Source: Candidatus Culexmicrobium profundum (lineage in GTDB: Archaea; Thermoproteota; Methanomethylicia; Culexarchaeales; Culexmicrobiaceae). Taken from it: 5,699 nucleotides of DNA. The notes below the pieces were generated by a model, which saw only the letters and a list, made by a program, of their open reading frames with translations, did not search any database and was not told where the DNA came from. The position numbers were made by a program, and so were the translations under genes. This document shows, piece by piece, positions 1-5,337 of this stretch. Where the stretch lies: assembly GCA_025061245.1 (NCBI GenBank), contig JANZKD010000175.1, positions 1 through 5,699 of the forward strand, given 5' to 3'. Positions within the stretch are counted from its first letter, which is position 1; each line of letters opens with the position of its first letter.

Positions 1-424
1 TAACAACAGCCCTAAAACTCAAAAAACTCTCATAAGGAGGATGCCCATACCCAACAACAACACGAAAATCATAAACACCAGGCAAAGCATCAACAGGAAC
101 ATCAACAACAAGCTTTAAAGAAACACAAGACTCATTCAACAAACGAACCATATCAACCTCAAAACCATCCAAAACAAACCTATAAGACCAATCATCAGGA
201 AGACCCTCAACCCAAAAACTCAAATCAACAAAAGAATACATACCAACATACCCAACATCAAAACTATAAACAAAACTATCACCAGCAAAACCAACCCTAC
301 TAGGAGAACCACACCACAAATCAACATCAACAGCACCACTAAAAACAGGAGCAATTCCAGCTAAGCTAAAACAAATAACAAAAACCAACAGCCAACAACG
401 ACTAGTCATCACACTACCCCACAT
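1..424 (-). CDS. Secreted protein with NEW3/NPCBM-associated-like domain, 3' end missing
   Basis: The frame is open from ATG at 424-422 to the left edge (141 codons). An in-frame ATG at 409-407 is the alternative start. I prefer 424 because TATA-like AT sequence (442-458) lies 20-35 bases upstream, the archaeal promoter-to-start distance for a nearly leaderless message. The N-terminus has a hydrophobic stretch (WLLVFVICFSLAGIAPVF) ending near FSGA, which fits a signal peptide. The mature part then reads GDSFVYSFDV, LPDDWSYRFVLDGFEVDMVRL, SLKLVVDVP and ALPGVYDFRVVV. This spacing (separated strands, 'W..rFv.dG.eV..v.L', 'lkl.v.vP..a.pG.Y...v') resembles the NEW3 / NPCBM-associated domain of archaeal secreted COG1470-type proteins. 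That is recognition by eye, not a search result. Only 4 of 136 codons from ATG 409 end in A or C, unlike S1 next door. The next gene, S1, lies upstream on the same strand but is separated by a 54-base gap holding its own promoter-like sequence. Confidence 0.72.
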   Translation of the reverse strand, partial: MWGSVMTSRCWLLVFVICFSLAGIAPVFSGAVDVDLWCGSPSRVGFAGDSFVYSFDVGYVGMYSFVDLSFWVEGLPDDWSYRFVLDGFEVDMVRLLNESCVSLKLVVDVPVDALPGVYDFRVVVGYGHPPYESFLSFRAVV

Positions 425-478
425 ATTACTATGTAATTTTCAAATTTAAAAATATTAATTTAATAAAAAATAAAAATA
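425..478 (-). promoter_or_regulatory. AT-rich promoter region for the gene at 1-424
   Basis: The 54-base gap between S1 and the gene at 1-424 is almost purely A/T. On the minus strand it contains TTTTTAAATTT-like (442-451) and TTAATATT-like (451-458) boxes, placed 20-35 bases before ATG 424. No clear Shine-Dalgarno precedes ATG 424, in line with a leaderless message. The exact box is uncertain. Confidence 0.4.
459..478 (-). terminator. Oligo-T terminator of S1 (candidate)
   Basis: Directly after the S1 stop codon, the minus strand has runs of five and six T separated by one A. Archaeal RNA polymerase often terminates at such oligo-T stretches without a hairpin. The tract overlaps the upstream edge of the next promoter region, so general AT-richness is an alternative explanation. 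Confidence 0.4.
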
Positions 479-898
479 TCAGTCCCATCCAGAGGGAATC
501 CAACACTCACCCCAATATTGTACATCGCCATAATCTGGCTGACTTTCATAGTAAGTTATGTCTATATATGTTGCTACATCGGGAAATATATTATACTCGC
601 CACTTCCCCATCCATTGGTATAAAGGTCAATTGGCTTGAGTGTTTCGTCATAGAAACTGTAATATCTTATCCATAGGTTTACTCGATCAGGGGCATATTG
701 CAGCTCTATAATAAAGTAGCTAGGATCATATGGCTGTAAACTATGTTGACGATATTTTTCATAGGAACTCTCTCCATGAAATAGAAGGCCATTAAGATCA
801 ATTGTTGCAGCTAATGGACTTACTTGAGTCTTTGCTAACACTGATGTACTAGAAACTATTAAGAATATTAGAGGAATAATTATTCTTTTTATTTTCAT
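479..898 (-). CDS. S1: small secreted Tyr/Trp-rich protein (family S)
   Basis: 139 aa, unrecognised family. The start ATG at 898-896 is preceded by GGTGA at 905-909 with a 6-base spacer, a good archaeal Shine-Dalgarno. Residues 1-22 form a signal peptide: basic MKIKR, a hydrophobic core, and a likely cut after SVLA. The mature chain of about 117 residues holds about 15 Tyr and 5 Trp, is acidic, and alternates polar and aromatic residues as beta strands do. It has no second membrane helix and is probably released or surface-attached. It shares with the other S copies an early 'TIDLNGLL' block (compare YIDYLSGWL in S4) and a C-terminal block 'YIDITYYES...YGDVQYWGECW' (compare YWIKFYYHSYYGDEP...DVIYDGFC in S4). 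S1 is the only complete and intact S gene here. It is divergent to L1, with 62 bases between the two ATGs. Function is unknown; partnership with L1 is inferred from the repeated arrangement. Confidence 0.85.
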   Translation of the reverse strand: MKIKRIIIPLIFLIVSSTSVLAKTQVSPLAATIDLNGLLFHGESSYEKYRQHSLQPYDPSYFIIELQYAPDRVNLWIRYYSFYDETLKPIDLYTNGWGSGEYNIFPDVATYIDITYYESQPDYGDVQYWGECWIPSGWD

Positions 899-960
899 AT
901 TAATTCACCAAATTTAAATTATCGGAATATATATATACTTTACGTATAATTTTATATTTG
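899..960. promoter_or_regulatory. Divergent S1/L1 promoter region
   Basis: This 62-base gap separates the S1 and L1 start codons. An alternating AT block (927-936) is centred about 30 bases before ATG 961, so L1 is probably transcribed with almost no leader; no Shine-Dalgarno precedes L1. For S1, either the same block or the TATAATTTTATA stretch at 946-957 could act as TATA box, giving a short leader that includes its GGTGA site. The palindrome AATTTAAATT at 911-920 recurs at 2635-2644 in the S2/L2 gap. Confidence 0.55.
905..909 (-). promoter_or_regulatory. Shine-Dalgarno of S1
   Basis: GGTGA on the minus strand, six bases before ATG 898. It matches the 3' end of archaeal 16S rRNA and fixes the S1 start. 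Confidence 0.7.
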
Positions 961-2088
961 ATGAGTATGAAAAGCTTCATAGCATTCAAGTTTCTTTTAG
1001 CTTTAATGTTGCTTAACTCTATTAGCTGTGTTCAAGCCACCTCTAAAATCTCATATAGTTATAATGATGTTGAGGTGATGATTGATGGAACTAAAGTATG
1101 GTTTTATGAGCATATTCAAATTCAGGTTCTGGAGAATGGAAGTTTAATTGTTTGGATAGAATCATTAGTTTCAAACCCATTTTTTGATATTTCTGATGTA
1201 AGCAAGGGTTTATTTTGTTCAAGTTTAAGTATTAAGAAGAATGAGCAACCAGAAGTGACTGTACATTATGATTTGAATAAAATTAGCAGAGAAGAGGCGG
1301 ATATTTATGCTAATGAACTATGTCAGAAATGGCTCTCAGTTTTTGGAGGTAAGGGCGAATTAGTAGATGTAGAGGAGGTATCTATTACATCACCATTAAC
1401 TGGAAAAACGTATCGCTCCATTTTTTATGTATATAAGGTTGAGGATTTAAGTATTGATAGGATAATTCATCTTTTCATGGAGTATAAACCTAAGAAGGGT
1501 TTTCTAGATTTATTAAATAAAGATAACATTAAAAGTTTTAATAAATTGATTTTCCATATATTCAGAGATGAGACTGGCAATATCCGATATGAATTAAAAT
1601 ATCAAGGATATTTTCCAAGCTACTTTAAGTTTAAAGCTGGTGAAACATATGTACTTGATGTTTTTAAGCTGTTTAATTTTACTGGACCTTTAAGGGTTAA
1701 TGATAATTCCTTTGGTTCAACAATATGGATTTTCTTGATGAAGCGTTCAAACTTCGATATTGCTCTTCTAGAGGCCAGAGTGCCAGAGAAATTGACTATT
1801 CATAAAGGAAGATATAGGATTTCGTTTGAAAACGACCCACCATCACCATTTCTACCTGGCGAGCAGATAGATGAATTATTTATTAAATTTAAAATTGTTG
1901 AAACCGGCTTTAAATTACCATCCTTCTCATCTCAAATGCTTGGATACATAATCATTGGCATAGCCTTACCCTTTTCAATTTTTATTATCTACTATCACTT
2001 TAAGAAGAAAAATAAATTTAATGTGAATAAATTACGGTGCACGCGCTTGTTTTTGTATTTTGCACATAACGTCAGCACTGAGAGTTAG
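961..2088 (+). CDS. L1: membrane-anchored extracytoplasmic protein (family L)
   Basis: 375 aa from ATG 961; TTG 958 and ATG 967 are alternative starts. ATG 961 lies about 30 bases after the centre of an AT box, as expected for a leaderless start. Residues 1-27 form a signal sequence (cut near CVQA). A beta-rich outer domain follows to about residue 320. A membrane helix at about 328-347 is followed by a basic KKK, so the protein is anchored with its bulk outside the cell. Blocks shared with L2 and L3 are: an EAD.YA helix (about 112-125), 'SPLTGK' (144-149, also in L3), 'KPKKGFLDLLNK' (177-188), 'GETYVLDVFKLFNFTG' (227-242) and 'FKIVETGFKLPSF' just before the helix. No catalytic motif is seen. 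Unlike L3, which stops at FKKK, L1 continues for about 25 residues with a second short hydrophobic patch (LFLYFA), possibly because the old stop was lost. It is divergent to S1 and convergent with S2. Confidence 0.9.
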   Translation: MSMKSFIAFKFLLALMLLNSISCVQATSKISYSYNDVEVMIDGTKVWFYEHIQIQVLENGSLIVWIESLVSNPFFDISDVSKGLFCSSLSIKKNEQPEVTVHYDLNKISREEADIYANELCQKWLSVFGGKGELVDVEEVSITSPLTGKTYRSIFYVYKVEDLSIDRIIHLFMEYKPKKGFLDLLNKDNIKSFNKLIFHIFRDETGNIRYELKYQGYFPSYFKFKAGETYVLDVFKLFNFTGPLRVNDNSFGSTIWIFLMKRSNFDIALLEARVPEKLTIHKGRYRISFENDPPSPFLPGEQIDELFIKFKIVETGFKLPSFSSQMLGYIIIGIALPFSIFIIYYHFKKKNKFNVNKLRCTRLFLYFAHNVSTES

Positions 2089-2178
2089 GATGAGAAAAAT
2101 GGATTATTGGAGCCAATATAATGTTTTAAATCAAATTAAATTTAGCCTAAAAGTCAAGATTTAGTGTTTGACGTTTAT

Positions 2179-2617
2179 TTAATCGGAGTATTCACAGTAT
2201 CCTACATAGTCTATCTCGGGAGGAGTGGGATCTTTACCAAGTTCATCACCAAAATACTCATAATAGACAAAGACGATTTTAGTTGCGGGATAGTCGAAGT
2301 ACCTATAATCTACATATCCACCTTTTTCACCAGCAGCCCAATCCTCATAATAAATACAATCACTGCCAATCATAACCTTTACTCTGAGCACAGTATATGG
2401 ACCACTCCATGAAAAGTCCATTATCAAAAGGAGGTAACAGGACTTGGAAATTCGTGTGGGTATGTGGCTTTTTCATATGGTAACCAGCCGCAAAGCCACA
2501 TCCAACCTAGAGGTTGTATATCTTCATCAGAAGATAATGCTGGAACTGTTAGGATAATATGTAGATTGCTAATACCAACAACAGTATTTCTTTTTTCACT
2601 TCTTTTTCACTGTTCAT
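2179..2617 (-). pseudogene. S2: frameshifted copy of the small secreted protein
   Basis: Three fragments in different frames together make one S protein. Fragment a starts at ATG 2617, or more likely GTG 2599 (GTG then gives MKKEILLLVLAIY, much like the S3 signal), and stops at 2551-2549. Fragment b resumes one frame away (ILTVPALSSDEDIQPLGW, then WLCGWLPYEKATYPHEF) and stops at 2426-2424. Fragment c runs from within 2472-2427 to TAA 2181-2179 (MDFSWSGPYTVLRVKVMIG ... GGYVDYRYFDYPATKIVF ... IDYVGYCEYSD). Fragment c matches S4 closely: INFGW / MDFSW, GGRVDYRYID / GGYVDYRYFD, FYYHSYYGDE / VYYEYFGDE. Both junctions need a -1 shift, that is, a lost base each (or two gained). A perfect inverted repeat sits in fragment b. 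Likely non-functional unless the shifts are sequencing errors. The last 82 residues alone would lack a signal peptide. Confidence 0.75.
2462..2501. repeat. Perfect 10-bp inverted repeat, 20-base spacer
   Basis: ATGTGGCTTT (2462-2471) and AAAGCCACAT (2492-2501) are exact reverse complements. Past a single bulged T (2461), GG at 2459-2460 can also pair with CC at 2502-2503. The repeat lies inside the broken S2 gene and encodes part of its Trp-rich block. It is not followed by a T run, so it is not an obvious terminator. Confidence 0.7.
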
Positions 2618-2697
2618 TCTTATAAATGAAGAAAAATTTAAATTTTACTATAAAATAGAAATATGAGTGATATGTGGAGGAATGGTAATTTTTTTCT
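2618..2697. promoter_or_regulatory. Divergent S2/L2 promoter region
   Basis: This AT-rich gap contains the palindrome AATTTAAATT (2635-2644, also in the S1/L1 gap) and a TATA-like CTATAAAATA (2649-2658). The TATA centre lies 29 bases before an out-of-frame ATG at 2682 and about 45-50 bases before the in-frame L2 starts. A GGAGG at 2676-2680 is too far (17-23 bases) from those in-frame starts to be a normal Shine-Dalgarno. Confidence 0.45.
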
Positions 2698-3705
2698 TTG
2701 ATCATGTCAATTTATGTATGCGTCATAATAATTTCTTCTCTATTTTTAGGAACTACTTTTGCTCAGCAATCTGAATTTGATGCTATTACAGTTCTTGTTT
2801 GGGTTAATGGTGATGTTCATATTGGAATTTATTGTTACTATGTTGAATTACCTTTTCACCTTCCATCTTTTCCAGCGATTATGGGATCCAACTACTTATG
2901 GTTGCAGTACTATGTTGATGATGAAAAGTTAAATTGTTTTTTAAGATTACATTTAGACTCTAGGAGTGAGGCTGAGGTGGATGCTTATGCCTATAAAGTT
3001 AAGGAGATTCTGGAGAATTGGCTTGGAATGAAATTTGAATTTTCAGCTAGAATCCCACGATCATTTTTTACTCCTAGAGGTCTCATTAGATGGATTGACT
3101 ATAATTTTACAGCTAGCGGCTTTAATCCAGATGTTATCCTTGATAAGTTTTTAGGTTTAAAGCCTAATGAAGGATGGATGACTCTTATAAATAAGAAAAT
3201 ATTATCTCTTGGAGACAAGGTTTGGTTATGGGTTTATCCTGGAATACGCTTTGGCAGACTATACTTTAGTAAAAAGTTTAGAAATGTATTCAATTTCAAG
3301 GTCGGCAACACATACACCCTAGACATTTTCAAACTATTCAACTTCACTAGCTCAATTGAAATAAAAAGGAAAAGTGAAGTGGAAATAACTCTTTTATATT
3401 ATGGGCATGGTCCAAATAAGATATACTCTAACCTCCAAGCGGAATTAGTTGATGTTGAGCTACCCTTCGAATATAAGGTAGGAGTAGCTCTTCATGAGGA
3501 AAATCCACCAGGCGTAAACATTGGAACCTTTGGTGAACTTACTGGCAACGTAGTAGTGGATTATATGCGTATAACATTTAAGATTGTTGAATACGGCTTT
3601 AAGCCGCCCAGCTCAAGTTTATACATAATTATCGGATGGTTAATAGTTATAATAGTCGTAACATGCATAATTTCACTAATACTAGTAAAACAAAAAAGAA
3701 AATAG
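2698..3705 (+). CDS. L2: membrane-anchored extracytoplasmic protein (family L)
   Basis: 335 aa from TTG 2698, or 333 aa from ATG 2704; the start is uncertain. The N-terminus is a hydrophobic signal sequence with no basic residue (core YVCVIIISSLFLG, cut near TTFA). A beta-rich outer domain follows, with a membrane helix at about 308-329 and the basic tail KQKRK. Blocks shared with L1 and L3 are 'ITVLVWVNGDVHIGI' (30-44), an EAEVDAYAYKVKEIL helix (91-105), 'LKPNEGWMTLINK' (154-166), 'NTYTLDIFKLFNFTS' (204-218) and 'FKIVEYGFKPPSS' (294-306). It lacks the SPxTGK block of L1 and L3. No enzyme motif is visible. ATG 2682 matches the promoter spacing seen for L1 and L3 but is one base out of frame; a run of seven T (2689-2695) lies between. 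The codons around 3301-3350 are C/A-ending, unlike the start of the gene. Divergent to S2, convergent with S3. Confidence 0.87.
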   Translation: MIMSIYVCVIIISSLFLGTTFAQQSEFDAITVLVWVNGDVHIGIYCYYVELPFHLPSFPAIMGSNYLWLQYYVDDEKLNCFLRLHLDSRSEAEVDAYAYKVKEILENWLGMKFEFSARIPRSFFTPRGLIRWIDYNFTASGFNPDVILDKFLGLKPNEGWMTLINKKILSLGDKVWLWVYPGIRFGRLYFSKKFRNVFNFKVGNTYTLDIFKLFNFTSSIEIKRKSEVEITLLYYGHGPNKIYSNLQAELVDVELPFEYKVGVALHEENPPGVNIGTFGELTGNVVVDYMRITFKIVEYGFKPPSSSLYIIIGWLIVIIVVTCIISLILVKQKRK

Positions 3706-3766
3706 CACAGCTTTTCCAAACAATATGACACAGAGCAACTTAGACAATTTATAAAGAATTAGGGAA

Positions 3767-4145
3767 TTATACTGGTCCTGAGCCGCCGTAATATATTTCT
3801 CCATAATAGTATACATCGGGAGGAGAGCCTTCACCTGTCCAAGCATAATATGTTATTCTAACTAAATCCATTGTCCCTCCACTTAGTTCTACTTGCCATA
3901 CTAGTGATCCAGGATGGATAAGCCCATAATCAACCGGTTCATCAGTATTTGGCAAAAGAAAGCCTTCCACCAAGATGTATAGTCCTTCTGAGGGGTCGGG
4001 GTATAGGCCGTCTAGCATATCATATTTATAGCCATCCTTCTATGTTAACATATTTTGTAGGTCTTATTTCACTCTTTGCAAATGATAGTGGAACAGCTAC
4101 TGAAATATAGAATAAAAGTATGATAGGTAATATTTTCTTTATCAT
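3767..4145 (-). pseudogene. S3: small secreted protein with a one-base insertion
   Basis: ATG 4145 has GGTGA at 4150-4154, four bases upstream, and begins a clear signal peptide (MIKKILPIILLFYISVAV, cut near SFA). This frame reads on through KYVNIEGWL and stops at TAA 4028-4026. The rest of the protein follows in the next frame (KYDMLDGLYPDPSEG ... DLVRITYYAWTG ... DVYYYGEIYYGG) to TAA 3769-3767. S4 has the same junction intact (SGWLKYD), so removing one T at 4028 restores EGWLKYD and a protein of 125 aa. The C-terminal YY...DV.Y.G pattern of the family is kept, but the Cys found there in S1, S2 and S4 is Ile. An internal start at ATG 4018 would give 83 aa without a signal peptide or a well-placed Shine-Dalgarno. 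A sequencing error or a programmed +1 shift are the alternatives to true decay. Confidence 0.78.
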
Positions 4146-4208
4146 AAAATCACCAATAATACTAAATTAAGAAAGAAATATATATTGTATCGATAATTAC
4201 ATATTGAA
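4146..4208. promoter_or_regulatory. Divergent S3/L3 promoter region
   Basis: The 63-base gap between ATG 4145 and ATG 4209 is almost the same length as the S1/L1 gap (62). The AT box AAATATATAT (4177-4186) is centred about 28 bases before ATG 4209, giving a leaderless L3 message. Read on the other strand, the same box would give S3 a leader of roughly 10 bases that contains its GGTGA. Confidence 0.6.
4149..4154 (-). promoter_or_regulatory. Shine-Dalgarno of S3
   Basis: GGTGAT on the minus strand just before ATG 4145. It supports 4145 rather than 4018 as the original start of S3. Confidence 0.65.
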
Positions 4209-5219
4209 ATGACCAAGACTAAAAAATATTTATTAATAACAGTCTTAATTCTATTAATTAACTTTTATTATTATATTAATGCTTATTGCGATTTACGCTT
4301 CTACGAGCTTCTTACTATTAGGGTATACAGTGATGGGACCGTCTCTATTGGGGCTATGTGTAGGACGGAGAAATCGATATTAGATATAATTAGAATTACT
4401 GATGAGGATAGAAAGTATTTAGGAGGTTTTTGGATTATATTTTGGCGTGGAAATTCGCAAGTACAAGTAGCATACAAGACTTATGATATTAGTGCTAATG
4501 AAGCTAAGGTTTTGGCTGAAGAGTTGGTTGAGAGGGTTCTTTCTGAGTTGGATGGAGAAAGCTATGCTTTGTTTCGAAGCCAGAAAATTGACACCATAAG
4601 TCCTGTAACTGGGAAAAGAATAAGCTTCGCAAACTTTGAATACAACTTAACGGGAGTAAACTTTGAGAAAATTGTACAATGGTTTTTTGAATTAATACCT
4701 AAAGATGGCTTCATAACAATTTTCAATAAGAAAGCATTTTACCCTAATGAATCATCCATAACAATAAGGCAAAATTGGGTCAGTGCAAGAATATTTTTCC
4801 CGAATTATTTTGATTTTAGGGTTGGGGGTTCTTATGTTTTTGATTTGGTGGGGTTGCTTGGAGGTAATGTTGAGTTGAGGGCGAGTGAGAGGTCTTGGTG
4901 TTCTATAGTTGAGGTGGTTTTTGAGTGTCCAACATATGCTGATATTGTTTTTGAGGATATTTATTTTCCATTGCAGTATAGGGTTGGGAGGGGATTTCAT
5001 CAGGGCGTCTTGAAGGAGTATAGGATTACTAATGATATTCTTGGTGGAGAAACCAATATTCCTGGAAAACTCATTGACAACATCAAAATCAAATTTAAAC
5101 TTGTTGAAAGAGGCTATAAACTACCTTCTTTTAATTTTCAAACTGTTGGATATGTAGTTATTGGAATCGTTATTTTTGTTTCAGTTCTTATTATATACTA
5201 TTACTTTAAGAAAAAATGA
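4209..5219 (+). CDS. L3: membrane-anchored extracytoplasmic protein (family L)
   Basis: 336 aa from ATG 4209, with a TATA-like box about 28 bases upstream and no Shine-Dalgarno. Basic MTKTKK and a hydrophobic stretch to about residue 25 form the signal sequence (near INA). A membrane helix at about 313-333 ends with KKK at the very C-terminus. Blocks shared with L1 and L2: 'LLTIRVYSDGTVSIGA' (34-49), 'ANEAKVLAEELVERVL' (96-111), 'SPVTGK' (131-136), 'LIPKDGFITIFNKK' (162-175), 'GGSYVFDLVGLLGG' (206-219, where L1 and L2 have FKLFNFT) and 'FKLVERGYKLPSF' (296-308). No catalytic motif is seen. L3 is closer to L1 than to L2 in the TGK block and the helix region. Codon style changes within the gene: about 4500-4560 and 4809-5025 are strongly G/T-ending, while the sequence between is A/C-richer. 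Divergent to S3, convergent with S4. Confidence 0.9.
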   Translation: MTKTKKYLLITVLILLINFYYYINAYCDLRFYELLTIRVYSDGTVSIGAMCRTEKSILDIIRITDEDRKYLGGFWIIFWRGNSQVQVAYKTYDISANEAKVLAEELVERVLSELDGESYALFRSQKIDTISPVTGKRISFANFEYNLTGVNFEKIVQWFFELIPKDGFITIFNKKAFYPNESSITIRQNWVSARIFFPNYFDFRVGGSYVFDLVGLLGGNVELRASERSWCSIVEVVFECPTYADIVFEDIYFPLQYRVGRGFHQGVLKEYRITNDILGGETNIPGKLIDNIKIKFKLVERGYKLPSFNFQTVGYVVIGIVIFVSVLIIYYYFKKK

Positions 5220-5260
5220 ATTAAATTTAAATTACAATAAATCATGTCAGAATAGTTATT

Positions 5261-5323
5261 ATGAAAATTGATTGCTACTTGTTTTTAATCATTTCAGCTT
5301 CATTTTTCCTCTTAAAGGGTTAA
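5261..5323 (+). other. Possible 20-residue hydrophobic mini-ORF or signal-peptide relic
   Basis: ATG 5261 opens 20 codons (MKIDCYLFLIISASFFLLKG) that look like an isolated signal peptide or single membrane helix, ending at TAA 5321-5323. The AT box AATTTAAATT at 5224-5233 is centred about 32 bases upstream, similar to the leaderless L genes. It may be a relic of an L- or S-type gene start, a tiny membrane protein, or chance in AT-rich DNA. The remainder of the 5220-5337 gap holds no other gene that I can see. Confidence 0.2.
5281..5309 (+). terminator. T-rich tract after L3 (candidate terminator)
   Basis: Two five-T runs (5282-5286 and 5303-5307) in a T-rich stretch about 60-90 bases after the L3 stop. 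They could serve as an archaeal oligo-T terminator. The placement is not tight and the tract also encodes the hydrophobic residues of the mini-ORF, so the call is weak. Confidence 0.22.
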
Positions 5324-5337
5324 AATAAATTTTAAGG

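Noticed and set aside
1..424. Low-complexity A/C-rich + strand as a repeat or CRISPR-like element
   Set aside because: No repeating unit exists; the composition is explained by a minus-strand gene whose codons nearly all end in T or G.
2090..2164. 24-codon + strand ORF just after the L1 stop
   Set aside because: Short, no signal or membrane pattern, no Shine-Dalgarno or promoter of its own; typical of AT-rich gaps.
2164..2412. 82-codon + strand ORF opposite S2
   Set aside because: It mirrors the minus-strand frame that matches S4 in conserved blocks; it is a shadow with no promoter or family likeness.
2430..2557. GGAGGT at 2430-2435 followed by TTG 2444 and a 37-codon + strand ORF
   Set aside because: The Shine-Dalgarno-like site is the complement of S2 coding sequence, and the ORF is antisense to the S2 Trp-rich block; chance is more likely.
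4752..5000. 82-codon minus-strand ORF within L3
   Set aside because: It lies antisense to a conserved part of L3 and is Asn/Lys/Pro-rich from reversed G/T-rich codons; a shadow.
911..5233. AATTTAAATT recurring at 911-920, 2635-2644 and 5224-5233 as a specific operator
   Set aside because: The motif is a simple palindrome of A and T and near-matches also occur inside genes; with this base composition three copies are not strong evidence for a binding site.
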